Source of the DNA: Deltaproteobacteria bacterium
Lineage (GTDB): Bacteria; Desulfobacterota; Binatia; UBA9968
NCBI GenBank assembly: GCA_023250495.1
Contig: JAHFAP010000029.1
Span: forward strand, 1 to 19,548
Length of the DNA: 19,548 nt
Direction: 5' to 3'
How positions within the stretch are numbered: the first letter of the stretch is position 1; every line of letters begins with the position of its first letter. The notes below the pieces were generated by a model. That model was not told the origin of the DNA, did no database searches, and was given only the letters and a program-made list of their open reading frames with translations. Position numbers and translations under genes: made by a program. Below, in pieces: positions 6,608 to 14,260 of the stretch.

Positions 6608-8542
6608 ATGACCCCACACATGGAATTTGAATCGCTCATCCGCAAAGACCGCGACTTAGCCCAGGTGAACCCTTGGAAGGGCAACCTCCTGGGCTATCTG
6701 GAGAAGGTCAAAGAGAATCCCTCGATCGCCAAGCTGGCCCACGCCCGTATCTACGACATCATCATGAAGGCCGGCGTGCGCGATATACAGGAAACGGATG
6801 ACCCCCGCATCAAGCGGCTCTATAAGGATGAATCGATCAAGGTCTTCAACTTCTTCACGGACGAATTCTTTGGCATCGAAAAGACCATCGCCCAGATCGT
6901 GCGCTATTTTCACGCCGCCTCGCTCAAGGGGGAAGAGAGCCGGCAGGTCCTCTACCTGATGGGCCCCGTCGGCTCCGGCAAGAGCTCTCTGTTTGAAAAG
7001 CTCCACCGCGGCCTGGAGGAGAACGAGCCGTTTTATGCCATCGAGGGATGCCCGATGTTCGAGGAGCCTCTGCATCTGATCCCACGCCACCTGCGCAAAG
7101 AATTTGAAAAGATGCTCGGGGTCCACATCGAAGGAGACCTCTGCCCGGTCTGCCGCTATCGGTTGAAGGAGGAGTTCAACGGCCGCTACGAGGAGTTCCC
7201 GGTCTCGACCGTGGAGTTCTCCAAGCGGGCCCGGGTCGGCATCGGCGTGGTTCCCCCCGTAGACCCCAACAACCAGGACACCTCGGTGCTGATCGGCAGC
7301 GAAGACATCTCCAAGCTCGATCTCTATTCCGAGGGAGATCCGCGGGTCCTCGAGCTGAACGGCGCCCTCAATATCGGCAACCGGGGGATGGTGGAATTCA
7401 TCGAGGTGTTCAAAAACGAGATCGAGTACCTCCACTGCATGATCACCGCGACCCAGGAGAAAGTCATCCCGGCCCCCGGCAGACACGGCCTGGTTTACGT
7501 GGACACAGTGATCGTGGCGCACTCCAACGAAGCCGAATGGCAGAAGTTCAAATCCGACCACACCAATGAGGCGATTTTGGACCGGATTGTCGTCATCAAG
7601 GTGCCTTACAATCTCCGGCTCTCCGAGGAGGTGAAGATCTACCAGAAGATCATCCGCCACTCCGACTTCCGCGCCCACGTGGCGCCCCACACCCTGGAGG
7701 TCGCTTCCATGTTCGCCATCCTCTCCCGCCTGGAGCCAACGAACAAGTGCGACCTGATGACCAAGCTCAAGCTCTACAACGGCGAAGAGGTGGTGGAAAA
7801 GGGAAAGACCAAAAAAGTAGACGTGCAGGAGCTCCGCGAGGCGGCCAAGCGCGAGGGCATGACGGGAATCTCAACCCGGTTCATCATGAAGGCGCTCGAC
7901 AACTCCCTTTCGGACAACACCGCGGGCAACTGCATCAACCCGATCAACGTGCGCGAGGCCTTGATCAATATGGTCAAAGAGGCGGACCTGCCTGACGACA
8001 CTCGCAAGCAGTGCCTGGAGTTTTTACAGGACACGCTGCACAAGAACTATCTGGAGAATTTGGAAAAGGAGATCACCCGCGCCTTTGTCTATTCGTATCA
8101 GGAGCAGGCCGAGGCCCTGTTCCAGAATTATCTGGATCACGCGGAGGCCTACGTGAACAAAGGCAAGGTCAAAGACCGCAACACCAAGGAAGAGCTCTCG
8201 CCGGACGAAGGCTTCATGAAGTCGATCGAGGAGCAGATCGCCATCATCGGCTCCGCCGCCGACGGCTTCCGCCAGGAGGTCATCGCCTACCTCTGGGCCG
8301 CCAACCGGAGAGGGGAAAAGATCGACTACCGGAGCTACGAGCCGCTGAAGGAGGCGATTGAGAAAAAACTGATGACCTCGGTGCGGGATTTGAGCCGGAT
8401 CATCACCAAGGCGAGGACGCGCGACGAGGAACAGGGCGAGAAATATAACGCGATGGTCAAGAACCTTCTCGACAACGGTTACTGCCCCAGCTGCGTCGAC
8501 ATGGTCCTAAAGTATGCGGCCAACAATCTGTGGAAAGACTGA
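6608..8542 (+). CDS. prkA: PrkA family AAA+ serine protein kinase / YeaG homologue
   Basis: A 644-residue cytoplasmic protein of the PrkA/YeaG family, known for protein kinase activity and, in B. subtilis, also reported as an ATP-dependent protease linked to sporulation. In enterobacteria it acts in sustained nitrogen starvation. The N-terminal AAA+ domain has the Walker A GPVGSGKSS at 119-127 and extends to about residue 420. The C-terminal PrkA domain carries the family stretch TGISTRFIMKALDNSL and NPINVREAL. Two CxxC pairs stand out: C179/C182 (GDLCPVCRYRL) and C626/C629 near the end (NGYCPSCVDM), possibly a joint metal site. Length is as usual. The start ATG at 6608 has AAAGGAGG about 10 nt upstream inside a potential hairpin; a second in-frame ATG lies at residue 5. 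It heads the prkA-yeaH-spoVR operon. Confidence 0.96.
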   Translation: MTPHMEFESLIRKDRDLAQVNPWKGNLLGYLEKVKENPSIAKLAHARIYDIIMKAGVRDIQETDDPRIKRLYKDESIKVFNFFTDEFFGIEKTIAQIVRYFHAASLKGEESRQVLYLMGPVGSGKSSLFEKLHRGLEENEPFYAIEGCPMFEEPLHLIPRHLRKEFEKMLGVHIEGDLCPVCRYRLKEEFNGRYEEFPVSTVEFSKRARVGIGVVPPVDPNNQDTSVLIGSEDISKLDLYSEGDPRVLELNGALNIGNRGMVEFIEVFKNEIEYLHCMITATQEKVIPAPGRHGLVYVDTVIVAHSNEAEWQKFKSDHTNEAILDRIVVIKVPYNLRLSEEVKIYQKIIRHSDFRAHVAPHTLEVASMFAILSRLEPTNKCDLMTKLKLYNGEEVVEKGKTKKVDVQELREAAKREGMTGISTRFIMKALDNSLSDNTAGNCINPINVREALINMVKEADLPDDTRKQCLEFLQDTLHKNYLENLEKEITRAFVYSYQEQAEALFQNYLDHAEAYVNKGKVKDRNTKEELSPDEGFMKSIEEQIAIIGSAADGFRQEVIAYLWAANRRGEKIDYRSYEPLKEAIEKKLMTSVRDLSRIITKARTRDEEQGEKYNAMVKNLLDNGYCPSCVDMVLKYAANNLWKD

Positions 8543-8610
8543 ACTGCGGGATAGAAGGATGGAAGTAGCAAGGGTTAATGTTCGTCCCTTAAACCCTTGA
8601 TCCTCCTCTA

Positions 8611-9789
8611 ATGGAAACCGTCTTCCGTTCCTACGATCCTTCCTCGGCCCAGCGGAGTGATCGTTGCGCCGGCGACCGCTTGCGTCACCGGCAGAAGGTC
8701 CATGAGGCGATCCGGCAGAACATCGTGGACATTATTGCCGAGGAGTCGATCATCGGCAAAGACCGCAACCGGATCATCAAGGTCCCCATCCGCGGCGTTA
8801 AAGAGTACCGCTTTGTTTACGGCGAGAATGTCCCGGGCGTCGGCCAGGGCGGGCCGGAAACCCAGCGGGGCCAGGTCATCGGCAAAGGCGAAGCAGGTGG
8901 TGAAGCCCATCAGGCGGGGGACCGTCCTGGCATTGATTATTACGAGACCGATGTCTCTCTGGAGGAGCTGATCGAGATCATGTTCGAAGATTTGGAGCTG
9001 CCCTACCTCGAGAGAAAACACCTAAGAGAGATCGAAGTAGAGCAGCTGTACCGACGCAAGGGATATCGCAAAAAAGGGATCCGGGTGCGTCTCGACAAGA
9101 GGCGCACGGCCATCTCCAGAGTGAAGCGCAAGCAGGCCACCCAACGCGCTGACGCCATCGCCTTGCGCTCCCAACGCTTTCCCTTTCACAAGGACGACCT
9201 CACCTACCGCCATACCGTCACCGAGATCCGGCGCGAATCGAACGCCGTCGTCCTCTGCATCATGGATACCTCCGGTTCGATGGACACCATGAAAAAATAT
9301 CTCGCGCGCAGCTTCTTCTTTCTCCTCTACCGCTTCGTCTGCGCCAAATACCAGAACTTGGAGATCGTGTTTATCGCGCACCACACGGAGGCGCAGGAGG
9401 TCGCCGAAGAGGAGTTTTTTCACAAGGGAGAATCCGGCGGGACCTTCATCTCCTCGGGGTACCGCAAGGCCCTGGAGATCATCAACCAGAGGTATCATCC
9501 GTCGCTCTGGAACGTCTACGTTTTTCACTGCTCCGACGGGGACAACTTCGAATCCGACAATCCGGCGGCGCTTCAAGCCGCTAAACAGATCGCCGAGATC
9601 TCCAATCTCTTCGGCTACGGAGAGATCAAACCGCTCGGTTCCGGCTATTACGGCAGCAGCATGATCCAATTTTTCTCCCAGCTCCAGGCGGAAAACTTCC
9701 AGACGGTCCAGATCCAGCGTAAAGAGGACATCTGGCCCTCTTTCAAGGGCTTCCTCTCGCGCGAGCGCGCCCGGGAAGATGCCGCCTGA
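8611..9789 (+). CDS. yhbH: YeaH/YhbH family protein (DUF444, VWA-like)
   Basis: A 392-residue protein, close in size to B. subtilis YhbH and matching the UPF0229/DUF444 family. The N-terminal part contains the conserved DRNRIIKVPIRGVKEYRFVYG (51-71) and a Gly/Gln-rich stretch (76-105). The C-terminal half is von Willebrand A-like with a metal-site motif DTSGS at 219-223, then HHTEAQEV, GGTFISSGYRKALEII and the conserved CSDGDNF. The family always travels with PrkA and SpoVR and is likely a partner in the same starvation or sporulation response; its biochemical activity is unknown. It begins 68 nt after prkA with no good ribosome-binding site, so translation may depend on transit from prkA. 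Confidence 0.93.
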   Translation: METVFRSYDPSSAQRSDRCAGDRLRHRQKVHEAIRQNIVDIIAEESIIGKDRNRIIKVPIRGVKEYRFVYGENVPGVGQGGPETQRGQVIGKGEAGGEAHQAGDRPGIDYYETDVSLEELIEIMFEDLELPYLERKHLREIEVEQLYRRKGYRKKGIRVRLDKRRTAISRVKRKQATQRADAIALRSQRFPFHKDDLTYRHTVTEIRRESNAVVLCIMDTSGSMDTMKKYLARSFFFLLYRFVCAKYQNLEIVFIAHHTEAQEVAEEEFFHKGESGGTFISSGYRKALEIINQRYHPSLWNVYVFHCSDGDNFESDNPAALQAAKQIAEISNLFGYGEIKPLGSGYYGSSMIQFFSQLQAENFQTVQIQRKEDIWPSFKGFLSRERAREDAA

Positions 9790-9801
9790 GCGCCGAGTGC
9801 C

Positions 9802-11235
9802 ATGCCGGCTTCTTTTACCATCGAGGAATTGGAATCGTGGAACGGGCGAATCCTCGCCGTCGCGCGGGATTGCGGTCTGGATCCCTGCCCGCAGGAGTTT
9901 GAGATCTGCGATCACGGGCAGATGTTCGCCTACATGGTCTATTCCGGCATGCCCTCCCACTATCCCCACTGGTCCTACGGCAAGAGTTACGAGAAGCTCA
10001 AGACCCTCTACGATTACGGCGTCAGCGGCCTGCCCTATGAAATGGTGATCAATGCCAACCCCAGCATCGCGTATTTGATGCGGGACAACACGCTGCTCCT
10101 TCAGGTGCTCACCATCGCCCACGTGTACGGCCATAACGACTTTTTCAAGAATAATTTTACCTTTCGATCCACTCGCGCCGAGTTCACCATCCAGACCTTC
10201 AAGACCCACGCGGACCGCGTCCGCGAGTACATCGAGGATCCCAGCATCGGCCTGGAGAAGGTCGAGAAGCTTCTCGACGCCGCCCATGCCCTCTCCCTGC
10301 AGTGCCGGCGCAACCTGGCTATGCGGAAGCAGACACCAGAGGAAGAATTGGAGCGGCGTCTGGAGGAAGCCCAGCCATCGGCCGACCCGTTCCAATCCAT
10401 CCATCGGCGGCAGGAGTATGTCGCTCCAGACCTGAACCGGGTTCCCCTCTATCCGGAAGAGGACATGCTGATCTTCATCCGCGACCACAACCCGCACTTC
10501 AGCGATTGGGAGAGAGATCTCCTCACCATCGTGCACGAGGAGGCGCAATACTTCATTCCGCAGCTCGAGACCAAGATCATGAATGAAGGATGGGCGAGCT
10601 TCTGGCACAAGCGCATCTTGGAGAGCCTGGAGCTGCCCCAAAGCATGCAGCTGGAGTTCATGGTCCGGCACAACCAGGTCCTGAGCGCGGTTCCCGGTGC
10701 CATCAACCCCTATCATTTAGGAATGAAGGTATGGGAGGACATCGAGCGGCGCTGGAACCAACCGACAGTAGAGGAAGAAAAGGAATTCGGCCCCCGAGCC
10801 CAATCCGGGCGCGACAAGATCTTCGCGGCGCGCGAGGCCGAAAGGGACGTCTCGTTTTTGCGCCGTTACCTCACCGAGGAGCTGATCCGCGAACTCAACC
10901 TGTTCGAATATCAGAGTCGCGGCGGCGACCGGGTCGTGGCGCGCGTCGCCGATGACGACAACTGGCGCGCCATCAAGGAGACCCTGATCCGCAGCGTGGG
11001 CACGGGAACGGCGCCGGTGATTAAGATCGAGGACGCGGACTACGACAACAACCGGGTGCTTTTCCTGAAGCACGATCACGATGGCCGCGATCTTCAGCTC
11101 GAGTACGCCGAAAAGACTTTGCAATACCTGCGCCAGCTATGGGGGAGGGAAGTGGTCCTGGAAACCGAGATCAACGGCAAGAAATCCCTGCTCTGCTTTT
11201 CCGAAGAGAAGCTGCTCATCAAACCCCTTCATTGA
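9802..11235 (+). CDS. spoVR: SpoVR/YcgB family protein
   Basis: A 477-residue cytoplasmic protein of the SpoVR family (SpoVR of Bacillus spore cortex formation, YcgB of E. coli). The family core is unmistakable: ICDHGQMFAYMVYSGMPSHYPHWSYGKSYE, VINANPSIAYLMRDN, IAHVYGHNDFFKNN and, later, MNEGWASFWHKRI with LPQSMQLEFMVRHNQVL. The many conserved His and Glu residues suggest a metal-dependent fold, but no activity is established. It begins 12 nt after the YeaH/YhbH stop without a visible ribosome-binding site, as expected for a coupled operon. Length is within the family range. Confidence 0.96.
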   Translation: MPASFTIEELESWNGRILAVARDCGLDPCPQEFEICDHGQMFAYMVYSGMPSHYPHWSYGKSYEKLKTLYDYGVSGLPYEMVINANPSIAYLMRDNTLLLQVLTIAHVYGHNDFFKNNFTFRSTRAEFTIQTFKTHADRVREYIEDPSIGLEKVEKLLDAAHALSLQCRRNLAMRKQTPEEELERRLEEAQPSADPFQSIHRRQEYVAPDLNRVPLYPEEDMLIFIRDHNPHFSDWERDLLTIVHEEAQYFIPQLETKIMNEGWASFWHKRILESLELPQSMQLEFMVRHNQVLSAVPGAINPYHLGMKVWEDIERRWNQPTVEEEKEFGPRAQSGRDKIFAAREAERDVSFLRRYLTEELIRELNLFEYQSRGGDRVVARVADDDNWRAIKETLIRSVGTGTAPVIKIEDADYDNNRVLFLKHDHDGRDLQLEYAEKTLQYLRQLWGREVVLETEINGKKSLLCFSEEKLLIKPLH

Positions 11236-11287
11236 TCCTGCCGCAAGATTGCCATATAAAGGATCCCTGTTAGAAGAGGGAATCTAC

Positions 11288-12400
11288 GTGGCCGCCGCAG
11301 ACGATATCGCCCGGATCCAGTCGTGCATTCTGAACCGGCTCGACCGCAGAGCCATAGGAGCGAAACAGATCGTCGGGATCATCGGCGACGCGCCCTCGCG
11401 CTACAGCAAGAGCCCCTCTCTCTGGAACGCGGCGTTCCGGGCTCTAAAGATGAAGGCTATCTACCTCGCCTTTGACGTGGATGAAGCGCAACTGCCTGCT
11501 CTGCTCGCCGCCGTAAGAGAATCCGACCGGGTCTTGGGCTTGAACGTCACCGTGCCTCACAAGCTCAAGATCATGAAATATCTCGACGCGCTCGACGATA
11601 AAGCGATCCGGAGCGGCGCGGTCAACACGATCGTGCGCACGGAAATGGGCAAGCTTGTGGGCGCGAACACGGATGGCGAGGGTTTTGTGCAGAGCCTGGT
11701 GACTCCTCAGCCCGGTCACCTCTCGCCGTTCATCGAGTCGCTCAAGGGAATTGACGTGCTGCTCCTTGGCGCCGGCGGCTCTGCGCGAGCAGTCGGTTTC
11801 TCCCTGGCCGAAAAGCTGGAGAGCGGCCAGTTGCTTATCTCAAACCGGACTCACGAGAGCGCCGGCTCTCTGGCCGCAGAGATCGGCAAATGTTACCAGA
11901 ATGTCAGCGCGATCCGCGAACAGGAGATCCCCGAGCACGCGCCGCGCGTGAATCTAATCGTAAACTGCACCACCAAAGGTCAGGGCGGGACGCGGAAGAG
12001 TTCCGCCGGAGTGACGACGTTGGAGCCCTATTCCGCGCTGGCCCCTGTAAATCCCGCCAGCCTTCCGCAAGGCGCAGACGGCACGCCCGAGTTTTATCGC
12101 GACTGGCTGAGCGCTTCTCTAGCCGACATTGAAGCGAATAACCGGGCTTCGTGGAAGCTCGCGCTCTCCATCCCGCTTAAGGTCGGCTTTTACGATCTCA
12201 TCTATCACCCGGAGGAGAGCGTGTTCCTGCGCCACGGGCGGTTGAGCGGCCACCGCACGCTTAACGGGCAAGGAATGATCGTGGCTCAGGCCGTGGAGGC
12301 ATTCGTCAACAATATCTGCCGCCAACATCTCGAACACCGCGGTCTCCATACCGGAGAGACACGCCGACGGCTGCTGGAAATCATGACGCGGGCGTGGTGA
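11288..12400 (+). CDS. Shikimate dehydrogenase-like protein, enlarged (AroE family)
   Basis: The family reduces 3-dehydroshikimate to shikimate with NADPH. From GTG 11288 (GAGGG about 7 nt upstream) the product is 370 residues, while ordinary AroE has about 270-290. Key features are intact: SKS at 40-42 for shikimate binding, NVTVPHK with catalytic K92, GAVNTIV (N113), NTDGEG with D129, cofactor loop GAGGSARA (161-168), SNRT (185-188), DLIYHP and GQGMIVAQAVEAF. The extra length is an N-terminal extension of about 25 residues, an insertion of roughly 40 residues between CTTKG and DLIYHP (PASLPQGADGTPEFYRDWL...), and a basic C-terminal tail. It follows spoVR by 52 nt. It may be a true AroE or a paralogue with a different substrate; a longer ATG-started reading overlapping spoVR is unlikely. 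Confidence 0.88.
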   Translation: MAAADDIARIQSCILNRLDRRAIGAKQIVGIIGDAPSRYSKSPSLWNAAFRALKMKAIYLAFDVDEAQLPALLAAVRESDRVLGLNVTVPHKLKIMKYLDALDDKAIRSGAVNTIVRTEMGKLVGANTDGEGFVQSLVTPQPGHLSPFIESLKGIDVLLLGAGGSARAVGFSLAEKLESGQLLISNRTHESAGSLAAEIGKCYQNVSAIREQEIPEHAPRVNLIVNCTTKGQGGTRKSSAGVTTLEPYSALAPVNPASLPQGADGTPEFYRDWLSASLADIEANNRASWKLALSIPLKVGFYDLIYHPEESVFLRHGRLSGHRTLNGQGMIVAQAVEAFVNNICRQHLEHRGLHTGETRRRLLEIMTRAW

Positions 12401-12401
12401 T

Positions 12402-12429
12402 GTAGGGGCGGTTCGCGAACCGCCCCTAC
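12402..12429. repeat. Perfect 28-bp palindrome between convergent genes
   Basis: Each arm is GTAGGGGCGGTTCG (12402-12415) and its exact complement (12416-12429), with no spacer. It starts 2 nt after the shikimate dehydrogenase-like stop and 34 nt before the end of lgt on the other strand. It resembles the dispersed GGGGCGG palindromes seen in many environmental genomes and could act as a bidirectional terminator or messenger-end stabiliser. Confidence 0.9.
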
Positions 12430-12462
12430 TCTGATGGACGATAGACCGTTTTGGCCGGCCTG

Positions 12463-13254
12463 TTAAGTAGGTGCGCGAACCCGCTTCCCCGGCTGGTAAT
12501 AGAGCAGACAGCAGCCTACGACTAGCAGGATCAAACTAAACCACTGGGCCTCAGTCATCCCCAAAGCAAGAGCCGGATTCACGCGCCAGAATTCCACCGT
12601 AAAGCGCGCCACTCCCGATAGGATTAAATAGAGCCAGAAAATTGTTCCGTCCGCGTAACCCTTTTTCCGCAGCGGCCAGAGAATACCGAAAACGACGAGC
12701 GACTGAATCAACTCGTAGATCGGGGTGGGATGGACTCTGACGCCCGGAGGATAGGGTATGCCGGTAATCGGATGAACCCAACCGATGATGGCGTTGGTGT
12801 AGGCGACTCCCCACGAGACATTCGTCTCGATTCCCCAATCGCCATCTCCCGAGACGTGGCAGCCGATCCGGCCGGTCCCGTACGCAAGCGCTAACGCCGG
12901 CGCCGATATATCCCAGGCCTTGAGCCAGGGAATGCCTTCGCGTCGCACCAGCCAGGTCACCGCCAGCGCGCCCCCTACCACTCCCCCGTACCAGGTAAAT
13001 CCCGCCCCGCTGAAGATGAAATCCCACGGAGAGCGGACGAAGCTGCTCCACTCCTCGACGATGAACAGAACTCTGGCGCCCAGCAGACCTCCGACCGCGG
13101 CGGCAAAGACCATCGTGGAGGAGATCTCGGGATTGTAGTGGTAGCGCTTCAACTCCAGCCACACGACCCAGCCCCCTACAAGGGCAGCCAGGGCCATCAG
13201 GGTACCGAAGCTGTAGACTGTGAACGGGCCGAGACGGAAAAGAATGGGATACAT
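12463..13254 (-). CDS. lgt: Prolipoprotein diacylglyceryl transferase Lgt
   Basis: Transfers diacylglycerol from phosphatidylglycerol to the lipobox cysteine of prolipoproteins in the inner membrane. The 263-residue, roughly seven-helix protein carries the Lgt signature as AYGTGRIGCHVSGDGDWG (124-141, essential Arg at 129), plus GAGFTWYGGVVGG (83-95), HPTPIYE (175-181) and a C-terminal VARFTVEFWRVN. The GRIGC-HVSGDGDWG form differs from the E. coli GRIGNFIN type; it belongs to a recognised variant branch, and the position of the E. coli H103 appears to be tyrosine 89. The start ATG at 13254 has AGGTGA upstream. It is divergent from the response regulator and convergent with the aroE-like gene. 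Confidence 0.94.
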   Translation of the reverse strand: MYPILFRLGPFTVYSFGTLMALAALVGGWVVWLELKRYHYNPEISSTMVFAAAVGGLLGARVLFIVEEWSSFVRSPWDFIFSGAGFTWYGGVVGGALAVTWLVRREGIPWLKAWDISAPALALAYGTGRIGCHVSGDGDWGIETNVSWGVAYTNAIIGWVHPITGIPYPPGVRVHPTPIYELIQSLVVFGILWPLRKKGYADGTIFWLYLILSGVARFTVEFWRVNPALALGMTEAQWFSLILLVVGCCLLYYQPGKRVRAPT

Positions 13255-13418
13255 CAGTTCACCTTATGACAATTTTCCAACAGGCAACGCCCACGTTAGC
13301 AGAAAGCCAGACGAAAATCATCCTGCAAAAAAATCTGGCGCGGGGAATTGGTGTGTGGTATGGCTAGAACTCAAAACTTCCGCAGCGGCAAGTTCGCGCC
13401 AGCTATGTCGAGGTGTCT

Positions 13419-13790
13419 ATGAAAAAACGAGTCCTGTTGGTGGAGGATCACCCGGACACTATTGACGTGATGAGCTTGGAATTGGAGGTGCTGGGCTACG
13501 AAGTAACTGTGGCAAAAAATGGACTGGAGGCTGTGGAGATGGCTACTTCGCAGCACCCTGACATCATCGTCATGGATATCCTGTTGCCCAAGATGGACGG
13601 ACTTCAAGCCGCCTCCCGAATTCGGCAGAATCCCAAGACTCAACGGATACCGATTCTGGCAGCTACCGCGTTGTTCCGAGATGAGGACAGGGAGCGTTGC
13701 TTAGCAAGCGGCTGTGACGATCATATGGCCAAGCCTTTTACGCACAGAGAATTGGGGAATCGTATTGATAGACTGCTGAAAGATGTCTGA
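13419..13790 (+). CDS. Single-domain response regulator (receiver only)
   Basis: 123 residues forming one CheY-type receiver domain with no output domain. Acidic pocket E9/D10, phospho-acceptor D53 (IIVMDILLP), switch T83, conserved K105 (MAKPF). It resembles DivK/Spo0F-type phosphorelay intermediates. ATG 13419 is preferred over GTG 13413 because GAGGT (13410-13414) sits just upstream of it and would overlap the GTG. No histidine kinase gene is adjacent; the membrane protein at the left edge is a possible but unproven partner. Isolated single gene followed by hairpins. Confidence 0.9.
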   Translation: MKKRVLLVEDHPDTIDVMSLELEVLGYEVTVAKNGLEAVEMATSQHPDIIVMDILLPKMDGLQAASRIRQNPKTQRIPILAATALFRDEDRERCLASGCDDHMAKPFTHRELGNRIDRLLKDV

Positions 13791-13796
13791 GGACAA

Positions 13797-13815
13797 GCCT
13801 TCTCTGAAAGAAGGC
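13797..13815. terminator. Short hairpin just after the response regulator gene
   Basis: GCCTTCT (13797-13803) pairs with AGAAGGC (13809-13815) around the loop CTGAA, 7 nt after the stop codon. There is no T-run, so it may be an attenuated terminator or messenger-end hairpin. Confidence 0.45.
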
Positions 13816-13866
13816 GACCTTATTGCAGACAACGGGAATTAGTCTTCTCTTCAAGAAGAAGTTAGG

Positions 13867-13907
13867 GACAGGTCTTGCTACGGCAATGGTTCATTGCAAG
13901 ACCTGTC
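13867..13907. terminator. Long hairpin, likely bidirectional terminator
   Basis: GACAGGTCTTGC (13867-13878) is complementary to GCAAGACCTGTC (13896-13907). The loop holds a second stem, GCAATG/CATTGC. A T-rich stretch (TTTACTTTTTT) follows about 10 nt later, where the opposite-strand gene ends. It lies between convergent genes. Confidence 0.55.
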
Positions 13908-13919
13908 TCCATCACGCGT

Positions 13920-14243
13920 TTACTTTTTTATGACCAACCGATCTTTTTTCACAGAGGCAATTCGCATCACTCGACGCGGGGCCGATTGCGAGCTCGTGTA
14001 AAAGGCGAGAGTGTTATCGTCTCCAAGCTTCCAGGTTCCTTTTGTCTCTAGGCGGCGGTCATCAGGCGCAATTCCGCCCTCAACAAGGCCGCCGTCGGGC
14101 TTCAGATCGAATGAGGTTCGACCGCGAGAACGCGGAAAGTTGAAGCTCGCCGGTCGGAACACCATCTCTTTATCCGTATCTTCCTCGTGAGAGTGGACCC
14201 AGCACTGGTTTAAAACATCCGCGTCTTCCTTCTTGCTCATCAT
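13920..14243 (-). CDS. Small uncharacterised protein following the M43 protease
   Basis: 107 residues starting at ATG 14243 (GGAG about 5 nt upstream) and 17 nt after the protease stop, so it is almost certainly in the same transcript. A longer frame overlapping the protease is less likely. The protein contains CWVHSHEEDTDKEMVFRPASF, PRSRGRTSFDLKPDGG and GTWKLGDDNTLAFY, and ends KKDRLVIKK. The Trp-Val-His-Ser-His-Glu start, the Asp-Gly turns and the alternating strands suggest a small beta-sheet, perhaps lipocalin-like fold. No signal peptide or cysteine pair is visible. I do not recognise a named family. It might bind, inhibit or assist the protease, which is inference from position only. 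Confidence 0.75.
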   Translation of the reverse strand: MMSKKEDADVLNQCWVHSHEEDTDKEMVFRPASFNFPRSRGRTSFDLKPDGGLVEGGIAPDDRRLETKGTWKLGDDNTLAFYTSSQSAPRRVMRIASVKKDRLVIKK

Positions 14244-14260
14244 CTTGCTCCATTGCTGGC

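Noticed and set aside
6656..7690. 344-codon minus-strand frame opposite prkA
   Set aside because: It mirrors the codon pattern of prkA, a textbook high-GC shadow; the plus-strand product is a clear family member.
9022..10716. 564-codon minus-strand frame opposite yhbH and spoVR
   Set aside because: It spans two well-supported plus-strand genes and their junction, and has no recognisable domains.
13345..13365. Possible sigma54 promoter before the response regulator (CTGGCGCG then TTGG)
   Set aside because: The GG-to-GC spacing is off by one and the downstream TTGC core reads TTGG.
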